A DNA stretch of 64,000 nucleotides from Chryseobacterium vaccae (GCF_009602705.1 NZ_VSWH01000001.1:744001-808000), one strand, 5' to 3'. Positions 43,068-52,020 are shown, numbered from the stretch's first letter. Notes: a model not told the origin generated them from the sequence alone. Made by a program: numbers and translations.

Positions 43068-44105
43068 ATGAGTAATGTTTACGATAATATTCTTGGCCTT
43101 GTAGGAAATACTCCTATGGTGAAGCTTAATACTGTTACAAAAGATATTCCTGCAACCGTTTATGCCAAGTTAGAATCATATAATCCTGGACATTCCACTA
43201 AAGATAGAATTGCACTTCATATTATAGAAAACGCAGAGCAGAAAGGTTTATTGAAGGAAGGATCTGTAGTTGTTGAAACAACTTCAGGGAATACAGGATT
43301 TTCTATAGCAATGGTTTGTATCATTAAAGGATATCAGTGTATTCTTGCCGTAAGTGACAAGACAAAGCCTGAGAAAATCGCTTATTTAAAAGCATTAGGA
43401 GCTACAGTATATATCTGTCCTGCCAACGTTCCTGCAGATGATCCGAGATCATACTATGAAGTTGCTAAAAGAATTGCTTCAGAAACACCAAATTCAGTTT
43501 ACATCAATCAGTATTTCAACGAGCTGAACATTGATGCACATTACCAGACTACCGGTCCTGAAATTTGGGAGCAGACGGAAGGTAAAATCACTCACCTTTT
43601 TGCCTGCACTGGAACAGGTGGAACATTATCAGGTTCAGCAAAGTTTTTAAAAGAAAAGAATCCGGGCATCAAGATCATCGGTGTAGATGCAGACGGTTCT
43701 ATTCTAAAAAGCTACCATGAGACGGGAGAGATTCATAAAGAAGACGTTCATCCTTATCAGATTGAAGGAATGGGAAAAAATTTAATTCCTTCTGCCCTTC
43801 TTTTTGATAAAGTAGATGAATTTGTAAGAGTGAACGATGAAATGTCAGCCTACAGAACCCGTGAAATTGCTTTGAAAGAAGCTATCATGGGCGGCTACAC
43901 TACCGGAGCCGTAACCCAGGCATTAATTCAGTATGCACAGTCCCATGAACTGACTAAGGATGATATGATTGTACTGATCTATCCAGATCACGGTTCAAGG
44001 TATATTACCAAAGTATACAGTGATAAATGGATGGCGGAACAGGGTTTTGTTAACAACTGCGTACACAATTACGATGAAGTTTTCAAGACCGAGTTCATTA
44101 AATAG
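43068..44105 (+). CDS. Cysteine-synthase-like PLP enzyme, probable cysteate synthase
   Basis: A 345-residue fold-type II PLP enzyme. It opens DNILGLVGNTPMVKL; the Schiff-base lysine is K45 in NPGHSTKDR (CysK usually has NPxxSxKDR), the substrate loop is TTSGNTGFSIA and the phosphate-binding glycine run is CTGTGGTLSG. The end is longer than in CysK. The usual product would be cysteine. However, the gene directly precedes an alpha-oxoamine synthase, the pair known from flavobacterial sulfonolipid synthesis, in which a CysK-like enzyme makes cysteate from phosphoserine and sulfite and the second condenses it with fatty acyl units. I favour cysteate synthase; ordinary cysteine or cystathionine synthase remains possible. 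Confidence 0.8.
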   Translation: MSNVYDNILGLVGNTPMVKLNTVTKDIPATVYAKLESYNPGHSTKDRIALHIIENAEQKGLLKEGSVVVETTSGNTGFSIAMVCIIKGYQCILAVSDKTKPEKIAYLKALGATVYICPANVPADDPRSYYEVAKRIASETPNSVYINQYFNELNIDAHYQTTGPEIWEQTEGKITHLFACTGTGGTLSGSAKFLKEKNPGIKIIGVDADGSILKSYHETGEIHKEDVHPYQIEGMGKNLIPSALLFDKVDEFVRVNDEMSAYRTREIALKEAIMGGYTTGAVTQALIQYAQSHELTKDDMIVLIYPDHGSRYITKVYSDKWMAEQGFVNNCVHNYDEVFKTEFIK

Positions 44106-44127
44106 AATAATATAAACCACGATACAA

Positions 44128-44164
44128 ATAAAGCCTTTTGTGTTCTACAGGAAAGGCTTTTTTA
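44128..44164 (+). terminator. Hairpin between the two PLP-enzyme genes
   Basis: AAAGCCTTT (44130-44138) and AAAGGCTTT (44152-44160) form a perfect 9-bp stem followed by TTTT. It lies between the two genes, so it may only partly stop transcription and lower expression of the second, or the second has its own promoter. Confidence 0.75.
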
Positions 44165-44184
44165 CTTAAAAATTACGATACAAC

Positions 44185-45459
44185 ATGTTGGATATTTTTG
44201 AAAGAATAAAAGAAAATCCAGGACCTCTTGGACAGTTTGCAGATTACGGAGAAGGCTATTTTATATTCCCGAGATTAGAGGGGCCTATCGGTCCAAGGAT
44301 GCAGTTCCAGGGAAGAGAAGTAATTTTCTGGAGTGCCAATGACTATTTAGGATTATGTAATCACCCTGAAGTAATTGAAGCAGATGCCAAAGCTGCTGCG
44401 GAATACGGAATGTTCTACCCGATGGGAGCAAGAGCTATGTCTGGGGAAACAGAACAACACCTTCAGCTGGAAAGAGAACTGGCAGATTTTGTACAAAAAG
44501 AATCAGCATATTTATTAAATTTCGGTTATCAGGGAATGGTTTCTACCATTGATGCTCTGGTAAACAGAAATGATGTAATCGTTTATGATGTAGATTCTCA
44601 TGCCTGTATTGTAGACGGTGTAAGACTTCATGCCGGAAAAAGATTTACCTACAGACACAACGATATTGCCAGTCTTGAGAAAAACCTTCAGAGAGCGACT
44701 AAAGTTGCAGAGGAAACAGGCGGCGGTATTTTAGTGATTACGGAAGGTGTTTTCGGAATGAGAGGTCAGCAGGGAAAAATCAAAGAAATCTGCGAGCTGA
44801 AATCCAAATACAGCTTCAGACTTTTGGTAGATGATGCCCACGGATTCGGAACACTTGGAAAAACAGGAGCTGGAGCTGGTGAAGAGCAGGGATGTCAGGA
44901 TCAGATCGACGTATACTTCTCTACTTTTGCTAAATCAATGGCAGGTTTCGGAGCCTTCTTAGCTGGTGATAAGGAAATTATCAGATATCTGAAATTCAAT
45001 TTAAGATCTCAGATTTTCGCTAAATCTCTTACGATGCCAATGGTAATCGGAGGTTTAAAGAGACTTGAGCTATTGAGAACAAGACCGGAAATCAAGGCCA
45101 AACTTTGGGAAAATGTAAATAAATTACAAAACGGACTTAAAGAAAGAGGATTCAATATTGGTGATACGAATACGTGTGTAACTCCAGTAATGATGCAGGG
45201 AACTCCGGTAGAAGCAACTCTTCTGGTGAAAGACCTAAGAGAGATCTACGGAATCTTTACTTCAGTAGTTGTGTATCCGGTAATTCCGAAAGGAATGATC
45301 CTTCTGAGATTAATTCCTACAGCTTCTCATACAGATGCGGAAATTAATGAAACGCTGGCTGCATTTGAAGCTATTCACGATAAACTAGTAAGTGGTTACT
45401 ATAAAGAGCAGGAACAGAAACTTCTGCAGGAGCAGGGGTTAAGTTTCAAGCCAATTTAA
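44185..45459 (+). CDS. Alpha-oxoamine synthase, probable cysteate fatty-acyltransferase
   Basis: A 424-residue fold-type I PLP enzyme of the serine palmitoyltransferase/KBL/BioF family. Markers: WSANDYLGLCNHPEV, GARAMSGETEQHLQLE, YDVDSHACIVDG, LVDDAHGFGTLG and the lysine K250 in FSTFAKSMAGFG. The N-terminus (ENPGPLGQFADYGEGYFIF) differs from Bacteroides-type serine palmitoyltransferase. Together with the adjacent cysteine-synthase-like gene this fits the sulfonolipid (capnine/sulfobacin) route, where cysteate is condensed with a fatty acyl-CoA or acyl-ACP with loss of CO2. Serine palmitoyltransferase or 2-amino-3-ketobutyrate ligase are the alternatives. Terminated by a clear hairpin. Confidence 0.85.
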   Translation: MLDIFERIKENPGPLGQFADYGEGYFIFPRLEGPIGPRMQFQGREVIFWSANDYLGLCNHPEVIEADAKAAAEYGMFYPMGARAMSGETEQHLQLERELADFVQKESAYLLNFGYQGMVSTIDALVNRNDVIVYDVDSHACIVDGVRLHAGKRFTYRHNDIASLEKNLQRATKVAEETGGGILVITEGVFGMRGQQGKIKEICELKSKYSFRLLVDDAHGFGTLGKTGAGAGEEQGCQDQIDVYFSTFAKSMAGFGAFLAGDKEIIRYLKFNLRSQIFAKSLTMPMVIGGLKRLELLRTRPEIKAKLWENVNKLQNGLKERGFNIGDTNTCVTPVMMQGTPVEATLLVKDLREIYGIFTSVVVYPVIPKGMILLRLIPTASHTDAEINETLAAFEAIHDKLVSGYYKEQEQKLLQEQGLSFKPI

Positions 45460-45470
45460 TAATAAAAATT

Positions 45471-45508
45471 TCAAAAAAACCACTGAACTTCTTCAGTGGT
45501 TTTTTTAT
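45471..45508 (+). terminator. Terminator of the alpha-oxoamine synthase gene
   Basis: AAAAAACCACTGA and TCAGTGGTTTTTT are perfect complements around a six-base loop, with seven T. It lies 15 bases after the stop codon. Confidence 0.92.
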
Positions 45509-45537
45509 GATTCAACTATAAAATCTGTAAAAGAAAA

Positions 45538-46431
45538 ATGAAAATTAAAGGTTATCTGTTAGGTGTTTTGTCATCCGTTTCATATGGACTGATTCCAATC
45601 TTTATCCTGCCGCTGAAGCAGGCTAAATTCTCAATGGATATTACTTTGTTTTACCGTTTTTTATTTTCTGCCATGATGGTAGGCGGATATCTGCTTTATT
45701 CTAAGGAAAGCTTCAGAATCAATAAAAAAGAAGCCTTACTCCTTGCTGTTTTAGGTATTTGCTACGCTCTTTCCTCGGAGTTCTTATTTATAGGATATGA
45801 TTTCCTTACTCCGGGTATTGCTTCTACAGTACTCTTCATTTATCCGGTTATTGTGGCACTCATTATGTTTTTCTTTTATAGGGAAAGACTTACAAAGTTA
45901 TCTGTAGCTTCCCTTTTACTGGCTTTTGCCGGAGTTATTGTTTTATGCTTAAAAGGAGAAGGTTTTGAAATCAACTTTGCAGGTTTGGGGGTTGTCATGC
46001 TAAGCTCTTTATTCTATGCACTTTATATGGTGATTGTCAATAAATCAGGACTTAAGGTTTCCGGATTTAAACTTTCGTTTTATTCTATGCTGTTCACTTC
46101 AGGATTTTTTATGCTTAAAGCCTCTGTTGGCGGGCAGTCTTTCGCTATACCCTCCCTATCTATATTTTTAAGCTTTATTGTTTTTGCATTTCTTACTACC
46201 GTTATTTCCAGCCTGTGTCTGGTGTACGCTATAAAGTATATAGGTTCTACACCAACAGCTATTTTAGGGGCCCTGGAGCCCGTAGTTGCTGTTATGGTAA
46301 GTGTTCTAATGTTTCATGAGAAGTTCACAGGCAATCTTCTTATCGGAATCACATTGATTCTTTTGGGTGTTATCCTTAATGTCATTGCAGGCAGCATAAA
46401 ATCAAGACGGATTAAGATGCATGCCAACTAA
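45538..46431 (+). CDS. EamA/DMT-superfamily transporter
   Basis: A 297-residue membrane protein with ten predicted helices arranged as two EamA halves (about 5-135 and 148-285). Typical segments are LTPGIASTVLFIYPVIVALIM in the first half and GSTPTAILGALEPVVAVMV followed by LIGITLILLGVILN in the second. Substrate unknown; related proteins export amino acids or metabolites. Single gene. Confidence 0.9.
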   Translation: MKIKGYLLGVLSSVSYGLIPIFILPLKQAKFSMDITLFYRFLFSAMMVGGYLLYSKESFRINKKEALLLAVLGICYALSSEFLFIGYDFLTPGIASTVLFIYPVIVALIMFFFYRERLTKLSVASLLLAFAGVIVLCLKGEGFEINFAGLGVVMLSSLFYALYMVIVNKSGLKVSGFKLSFYSMLFTSGFFMLKASVGGQSFAIPSLSIFLSFIVFAFLTTVISSLCLVYAIKYIGSTPTAILGALEPVVAVMVSVLMFHEKFTGNLLIGITLILLGVILNVIAGSIKSRRIKMHAN

Positions 46432-46581
46432 AAAATACATGATTACTTACAGATTACACTTAGATATTCTCTAACAATCGGAGATATCAATAGAATCAAT
46501 AAACCAAAAATAATTCTCTCATACGGAGAATTTTGAAAATAAGTTTGGCTTTCCGGCGTAATTTTTTTCAGTTTTTCAATG

Positions 46582-46622
46582 TATATTTGTATAACAGTCC
46601 CTCACCTGCATATCTGTTATAC
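46582..46622 (+). promoter_or_regulatory. Promoter and inverted repeat upstream of the bactofilin-like gene
   Basis: TATATTTG (46582-46589) is an exact -7 element. The perfect 9-bp inverted repeat GTATAACAG (46589-46597) / CTGTTATAC (46614-46622) begins at its last base, spaced 16 bases, and covers the predicted start site. It may be an operator or a 5' hairpin. Confidence 0.6.
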
Positions 46623-46660
46623 AGAGATGCATTTTTACTTTACCAATAAATACAGCAGTG

Positions 46661-47401
46661 ATGAAAACAGAAAAACTAACAAAAGAACAATTAAACGGCC
46701 GGATAAAAACAACTTCAGAAAAGTTGTACGCTGCCGTTCAGACCGCTCTGGATTTTACTTTCCTCAGCGAACATGATCCGGATGATGAAAGCTTTTCAGA
46801 ATTTCTTGAAATGCTGGACTCCGAAACAGCAGAAAAAATACGGGAAGCTTCTTTGCAAATGAATAATGACCATGATGAACCTGAAATTCTGTTGATGAAA
46901 AATGAATGCACAACCTCTCTCAATCTTATTGCTGAAGATGGTGAAGGTTTCAAAATCATCCTGATTGAAGGTCATTTGGAACTATCGGGAAATTTATTCA
47001 TCGAAGAATATGTTACCCTTATTGTGACAGGGCAGATTAAAGCTAAAAACATAATTGTTAACGGTTCTCTCTATTCCTCAGGGAGTCTTTCCTGCAGCGT
47101 GCTCTTTGGAGCATCCTCTAATGATCATGAAACATATATTGGAGGAAATATTTATGCTTCCCTTGTTGCAGAAAACGGACAATACACTGTTTCAGAAGGT
47201 AAAATATATTCCAAATATCTAATCAGTTTTCATAATGAAATTGAAGGAAAATCAGGAAGGTTTATTGAAAATGCTTTGATTGACAATGACAGTGAAGCAG
47301 CCAGATTAAATCCTGAAGTGCTGAATAAAAACGGATATTTTGATGAACAGGCTTTTCTGAGTTTCATTAATCAGCATCAGGTGGAAGCTTTATTTTATTG
47401 A
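46661..47401 (+). CDS. Bactofilin-like (polymer-forming) beta-helix protein
   Basis: A 246-residue cytoplasmic protein. Residues about 1-90 are acidic and helical; about 95-195 have short hydrophobic strands at regular spacing (LELSGNLFIEEYVTLIVTG, IKAKNIIVNGSLYSSGSL, TYIGGNIYASLVAENG), the pattern of a right-handed beta-helix as in bactofilins and polymer-forming cytoskeletal domains. The C-terminal 40 residues are helical. I used the ATG at 46661; a GTG one codon earlier is also in frame. The beta-helix reading is by eye, so the family call is tentative. Isolated gene. Confidence 0.65.
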   Translation: MKTEKLTKEQLNGRIKTTSEKLYAAVQTALDFTFLSEHDPDDESFSEFLEMLDSETAEKIREASLQMNNDHDEPEILLMKNECTTSLNLIAEDGEGFKIILIEGHLELSGNLFIEEYVTLIVTGQIKAKNIIVNGSLYSSGSLSCSVLFGASSNDHETYIGGNIYASLVAENGQYTVSEGKIYSKYLISFHNEIEGKSGRFIENALIDNDSEAARLNPEVLNKNGYFDEQAFLSFINQHQVEALFY

Positions 47402-48024
47402 ATACTTTATATCCCGTAGAATTAAATAGTCAGCTTCATCGAAGCAACAGTATCAATATAAATCTTTGCATTGATAAAAATAACATGTGTTTTTTTTACT
47501 ACAAATCGAAGATTCAACGAAGTCAAAAAGCACAACAGAATTTAAACACTTTAGTGATTTTTAAGTTAAAAACATTGTGTATAAAAGTTCACTTAAAATT
47601 AAAAATCTACGATTTTTATTATATTAATTAAAAAGATCTGCGTCATCTGAACAATCTGCGACCTTTTAAAAATATCCATAAACATCAGTGAAATCTGAGC
47701 AATCTGTGGGGAATTCTTTGAGGCAAAAAAGATTTTTACGGATTCGGCAGTGTAAAATTTTATCGTAGATAAAATCCTTGCGATCTTTTATACAGTCTGT
47801 AAAATAACTCTTACAACCTTGTGTATTCCAACGAAAAATCTGTTCAATCTGCAAATCAAGGAGAAATAAAATATCTGTCTATAAATCAAATTCAGGGTTT
47901 GCAATATACAGCACAAATTGTCTATCTTTGACGAACAGTTAACAGAGATCATTTAAAACCATAACCATCTGTTTATCAAAGCAAAACGGATTATATTTTC
48001 TCATATTTAACTGAATCCTAAAAA
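47402..48024. other. Repeat-rich intergenic region
   Basis: No credible gene. It holds four of the window's dispersed repeat motifs: GATTCAACGAAGTCAAAA (47511-47528), a reverse-strand TCGCAGATT...CAGATCTTTTT block (47631-47668), AATCTGTGGGGAATT (47701-47715) and AAAATTTTATCGTAGATAAAATCC (47753-47777). Short open frames here are by-products of these repeats. Confidence 0.7.
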
Positions 48025-48032
48025 TAAATTTG
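48025..48032 (+). promoter_or_regulatory. -7 element of the radical SAM gene
   Basis: TAAATTTG is an exact match and lies only 13 bases before the TTG start at 48046, so the leader would be about 8 nt. Confidence 0.55.
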
Positions 48033-48045
48033 TAAAAAATTCCTG

Positions 48046-50235
48046 TTGAAAGATCTTCTTCTTATCACTCCGCCTTTTACCCAGCTCAATACTCCTTATC
48101 CGGCAACAGCTTATATTAAAGGGTTTTTGAATACCAAAAATATTTCTAGTTACCAGGTTGATTTAGGAATTGATGTTATTTTGAAACTCTTTTCAAAAAA
48201 CGGAATCCAGCGGATTTTTGACCAGCAGATCGATCTTCAGGCTGTTTCTGAAAATTCACAGCGAATTTTTGCTTTAAAAGAGGAATATTTAAAAACGATA
48301 GATCAGGTCATTCCTTTTCTGCAGGGAAAAACACCAACTTTGGCAAGACAGATCTGCAGCATGAATTTTCTTCCCGAAGCTTCCCGTTTCAACCAATTGG
48401 ATGATATGGAATTTGCTTTCGGAAACATGGGTCTTCAGGATAAAGCCAAGCATCTTGCCACTTTATATCTGGAAGATATTTCTGATTATATTGTAGAAAA
48501 TATCGACCCCGATTTTGGTTTCAGCAGATACGCCGAACGTCTGGGAAAAAGTGCCAATTCATTTGATGAATTGTATTCAAAGTTATCAGATAAACAGACT
48601 TTTATTGATGATTTCACTTTAGAAATTCTTGAGGAAAAGCTGGAAATAGTACAGCCTAAACTGGTTTGTTTTTCAGTTCCTTTTCCGGGAAATCTATATG
48701 CAGGATTCAGATGTGCCCAATGGATTAAAAAGAACTATCCACACATCAAAACAGCAATGGGTGGTGGCTTTCCCAATACAGAACTAAGGGAGATCAAAGA
48801 TCAGAGAGTATTTGAATTTTTTGATTTTATTACATTGGATGATGGTGAAATTCCTCTTGAACTTCTTCATGAAAATGTAATCAATCCTAAAGAAAATCAG
48901 GAATACAAAAGAACTTTTTTAATTGAAAATCAAGAAGTTGTTTATAAGAATAATTCTAAACGACACGATTATAAACAAGCTGATATCGGAACTCCTGACT
49001 ATACGGATCTTCAGTTAGACCAATATATCTCAGTCATTGAAATCGCCAATCCCATGCACAGTTTATGGAGCGACGGGAGATGGAATAAACTGACCATGGC
49101 CCACGGCTGCTATTGGGGGAAATGTACATTCTGTGATATTTCCCTGGATTATATTAAAATCTATGAACCCATTTCTGCAAAAATTCTGGTTGACAGAATG
49201 GAAGAACTCATTAGAACAACTGGTGAAACAGGATTTCATTTTGTAGACGAAGCCGCCCCACCAGCCTTAATGCGGGAGGTTGCCCTGGAAATTTTGCGAA
49301 GAAATTTGGTCGTTACCTGGTGGACCAACATCCGTTTTGAAAAAAGTTTCACCGGAGATCTTTGTTATCTGTTGAAACTTTCAGGATGTGTTGCTGTTTC
49401 AGGAGGGCTGGAAGTAGCCAGTGACAGACTTTTGCAATTAATTGACAAAGGGGTTTCCGTAGAACAGGTAGCCAAAGTAACCAGAAATTTCACAGAAGCC
49501 GGAATCATGGTTCATGCTTACCTGATGTATGGCTACCCTACTCAGACCATTCAGGAAACTGTAGACTCTTTGGAAATGGTAAGACAGATGTTTGAGATGG
49601 GAATTCTTCAAAGCGGATTCTGGCATCAGTTTGCCATGACTGCCCACTCACCTGTCGGACTTCGTCCTGAGGAATTCGGAGTGATTCCCGTAAAGGAAAA
49701 AATTCTGTTTGCTCATAATGATATTGACTTTAAGGATAAAACCGGAATTGATCATAGCCAATTCAGTTTCGGTCTGAAAAAATCTCTTTTCAATTATATG
49801 CATGGAGTCAATTTTGAACTTCCGCTTCAGGAATGGTTTGATTTTAAAATTCCGAGAACAACTATTCATCCGGACCACATTCATGACTGTCTTTTGGAAG
49901 ATGAAACCTTCAGCCTGAAAAACAGCTCAAAAATTATCTTTTTAACCCAAAACGTAATCGCTGAGAATCGTGTAAAAAATAAAAAGAAATACTCCGGTAC
50001 ATTTACGCTGCTTACATTCCACTTAAAAACGAATATTGTGAAGGTAGAACTGGAGCAGGAAAAAGCGGAATGGCTGATGGCTATTCTCAAAGAAAATTCC
50101 GTGAATAATTCGAAGAAAGCTACTATTCAACAACTTAAGAATGATTTTGAAGAAAATTTTGAGGATTTTGAATTGTTCTGGTTTTCAAAACCTATGCAGC
50201 AACTGAAAGAAAATGGGGTTATTTTATCGCTTTAA
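48046..50235 (+). CDS. B12-binding-domain radical SAM protein
   Basis: A 729-residue protein. The N-terminus (LLLITPPFTQLNTPYPATAYIKGFL) and AMGGGFPNTELREI near 245 form the cobalamin-binding Rossmann-like domain, interrupted by a helical insert of about 130 residues. The radical SAM core starts at about 345: GCYWGKCTFCDIS carries the cluster cysteines with CX4CX2C spacing, not the standard CX3CX2C. Later come GFHFVDEAAPP and the GG(LE)V region (SGGLEVASDRLL), then YLMYGYPTQTIQETV. A C-terminal domain of about 190 residues is not recognised. Start is TTG at 48046 since no in-frame ATG precedes the conserved N-terminus. Probably a methyltransferase or C-C bond enzyme; substrate unknown. Single gene. 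Confidence 0.85.
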   Translation: MKDLLLITPPFTQLNTPYPATAYIKGFLNTKNISSYQVDLGIDVILKLFSKNGIQRIFDQQIDLQAVSENSQRIFALKEEYLKTIDQVIPFLQGKTPTLARQICSMNFLPEASRFNQLDDMEFAFGNMGLQDKAKHLATLYLEDISDYIVENIDPDFGFSRYAERLGKSANSFDELYSKLSDKQTFIDDFTLEILEEKLEIVQPKLVCFSVPFPGNLYAGFRCAQWIKKNYPHIKTAMGGGFPNTELREIKDQRVFEFFDFITLDDGEIPLELLHENVINPKENQEYKRTFLIENQEVVYKNNSKRHDYKQADIGTPDYTDLQLDQYISVIEIANPMHSLWSDGRWNKLTMAHGCYWGKCTFCDISLDYIKIYEPISAKILVDRMEELIRTTGETGFHFVDEAAPPALMREVALEILRRNLVVTWWTNIRFEKSFTGDLCYLLKLSGCVAVSGGLEVASDRLLQLIDKGVSVEQVAKVTRNFTEAGIMVHAYLMYGYPTQTIQETVDSLEMVRQMFEMGILQSGFWHQFAMTAHSPVGLRPEEFGVIPVKEKILFAHNDIDFKDKTGIDHSQFSFGLKKSLFNYMHGVNFELPLQEWFDFKIPRTTIHPDHIHDCLLEDETFSLKNSSKIIFLTQNVIAENRVKNKKKYSGTFTLLTFHLKTNIVKVELEQEKAEWLMAILKENSVNNSKKATIQQLKNDFEENFEDFELFWFSKPMQQLKENGVILSL

Positions 50236-50318
50236 TTTTTGAGATAAAATTGAGCAGGAAATTTAATTTTAATGATTTAAATATTTTTTCTCGCAGATTT
50301 TTCAGATTGAGCAGATTT

Positions 50319-50930
50319 TTATGGAATAACATCTGAGTAATCCTGTTTCCATTTAATTTTTTCTGCAATTTCTTCGAAGGAATATTTTCCGAATTCTATA
50401 ACCTTTCCTTTGTCATTAATATAGCCGTAGTTTTCGCATTGGGTATAATAATGTTGACAGTCCGTTTCTCCGGGGTGATCATTCCATAGAACATCTTTAC
50501 ATTCTTTTCCAATAATTGCTTTCCCTTTATGAAAAGAAGAAACTATTTCAAATTGCGGCTGGATAACTATTTTGCCCTTTCCATCTGCAAAGCCTATTTT
50601 ACCGTTTTTGCCGACAATTCTTATTTTATTATTAATCACATCATCAGGGCTTGGTGTTCCTTTTTCGGTATTCAAAACCTGAAATAACTTCTTTCCATTA
50701 ATATCGACTGCTGTCCAGCCTTCTTCACCCCGAATTGAAAAGATTGAAAAATATCCCAATGTTTCAGGCCTGTAATTCAAACGGAAAGAATCATCCAGTT
50801 TTCTAATTACTTTGCCGTTTTTATCAGCAATATAAGCTGTAGAATAATCATTATTCTGATAAATGATCTGGAATTTTTGTGCTGAAAAGACTGAAAACGA
50901 AAACAATAACAGGAAAATCAAAACTTTCAT
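50319..50930 (-). CDS. Exported WG-repeat protein
   Basis: A 203-residue protein with signal peptide about 1-17 (FLLLFSFSVFSAQ). The middle contains WG-type beta repeats, for example GKIGFADGKGKIVIQPQFE followed by VSSFHKGKAII, and an earlier degenerate unit GWTAVDINGKKLF; GYINDKGKVI is another. WG repeats form propeller-like or solenoid beta structures of unknown role. No partner genes. Confidence 0.85.
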   Translation of the reverse strand: MKVLIFLLLFSFSVFSAQKFQIIYQNNDYSTAYIADKNGKVIRKLDDSFRLNYRPETLGYFSIFSIRGEEGWTAVDINGKKLFQVLNTEKGTPSPDDVINNKIRIVGKNGKIGFADGKGKIVIQPQFEIVSSFHKGKAIIGKECKDVLWNDHPGETDCQHYYTQCENYGYINDKGKVIEFGKYSFEEIAEKIKWKQDYSDVIP

Positions 50931-50983
50931 AGGCTGTATTTTGTATGAAAGTTAATGAAAAAATTTAATGCATTGGAAAACTG

Positions 50984-51124
50984 TAGCTTTGCTTAATCTA
51001 TTTTTTCGACGGGTTGAAACCCGTCGCAATTGAATAAATTGTTTATAATAGAGTGTTCCTCCACTGTTGTTCGAAAGATTCTTATTAGAAAAAATGAGTT
51101 AAAACCCATTTTATTATAGCCTTA
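50984..51124. repeat. Intergenic repeat with GACGGGTT palindrome
   Basis: CGACGGGTT (51007-51015) and AACCCGTCG (51018-51026) form a 9-bp hairpin, followed further on by GAGTTAAAACCCATTTTATTATAG (51096-51119). Both motifs are of the kind that recurs between genes in flavobacterial genomes; here only one copy is visible. Confidence 0.5.
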
Positions 51125-51943
51125 TTATTGTGAAGTTTGTTTCTCAACGGGACCCACAGATACTTTTTCCTGTATTTTAATAAAATTCGGATCCATAATA
51201 GCCATTCGTTCTGCTATTGCTTTGTAGGTTGGAAATTTCAGGAGAGCCGCTCTGCCGGACATTTGTCTGTAAATGGTAAAAATTTTTCCGTTCGTTGTCT
51301 TGATTTGTTTCATTGTTGTGCTATACCGTCCTATTAACTTACTTTTCGCATCATACACTTCAATATCTACGAAGGTTTTATCGGTAATAGTATCTTCTGA
51401 GCCAAAGCTTACAGGTAAATTTGTAAAATAGCCTACGGGAATCCCGTTACTTAAAATCTCACCAACTTTATTAACCTCAATGTTCAGTTTATCTATTTTG
51501 TTCCGGGTTGAATAAGCATCTTTTGTTTTACTGTCCAGCTTTCTTTTCGGGACATTTTTAAAAATATCATCCAGATTTTTAATGTTGACTCCTTTGTTAT
51601 CGATAATTTTTAAGTCTTTTATTGAGGTGTAAACCGCCGATTTTTCTTCTCCTGAGAATGCTGAAGGTGAACTGTAATCCAGATCTATGGTTTTATCCCT
51701 GTTATACACTCTGTTCAACCGGATATAGCTGTCTCTTACAGAATCTACGATACTTTTATCTATAAATTCCATTGTATAAATCGGGGTCTCCTTCAGATCC
51801 ATAAATGTATAAATACTGGATTTGTTTGAAATTTTGGCTACATGCACTCCGTCAAGACTTACAATACCTCTTTTCGTTTTGAAATTCTGGGCATTGAGGC
51901 AAATTCCCAGAACAGCAAAGAATATGATCACACCTTTCTTCAT
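51125..51943 (-). CDS. Exported protein of unknown function
   Basis: A 272-residue protein with signal peptide about 1-18 (VIIFFAVLGICLNAQ). The mature part is mixed alpha/beta, lysine-rich, with no motif I recognise; segments such as FVDIEVYDAKSKLIGRYST suggest a beta-sandwich. It lies downstream of nothing obvious: the atpC terminator separates it from the atp genes. Probably periplasmic. Function unknown. Confidence 0.78.
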   Translation of the reverse strand: MKKGVIIFFAVLGICLNAQNFKTKRGIVSLDGVHVAKISNKSSIYTFMDLKETPIYTMEFIDKSIVDSVRDSYIRLNRVYNRDKTIDLDYSSPSAFSGEEKSAVYTSIKDLKIIDNKGVNIKNLDDIFKNVPKRKLDSKTKDAYSTRNKIDKLNIEVNKVGEILSNGIPVGYFTNLPVSFGSEDTITDKTFVDIEVYDAKSKLIGRYSTTMKQIKTTNGKIFTIYRQMSGRAALLKFPTYKAIAERMAIMDPNFIKIQEKVSVGPVEKQTSQ

Positions 51944-51961
51944 AGGATCAGATTTTATGGC

Positions 51962-51994
51962 ATAAAAAAAAGTGTAACAAAGTTACACTTTCTT
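51962..51994 (-). terminator. Terminator of the atpDC operon
   Basis: AAAGTGTAAC (51969-51978) and GTTACACTTT (51982-51991) form a perfect 10-bp stem; on the minus strand a run of T follows. Confidence 0.9.
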
Positions 51995-52020
51995 GAAAAT
52001 ATATTTAGCTTTTCATTTAA

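Noticed and set aside
47398..47854. Open frames in the 47.4-48.0 kb gap
   Set aside because: They consist of dispersed repeat motifs and overlap on both strands; no conserved protein pattern.
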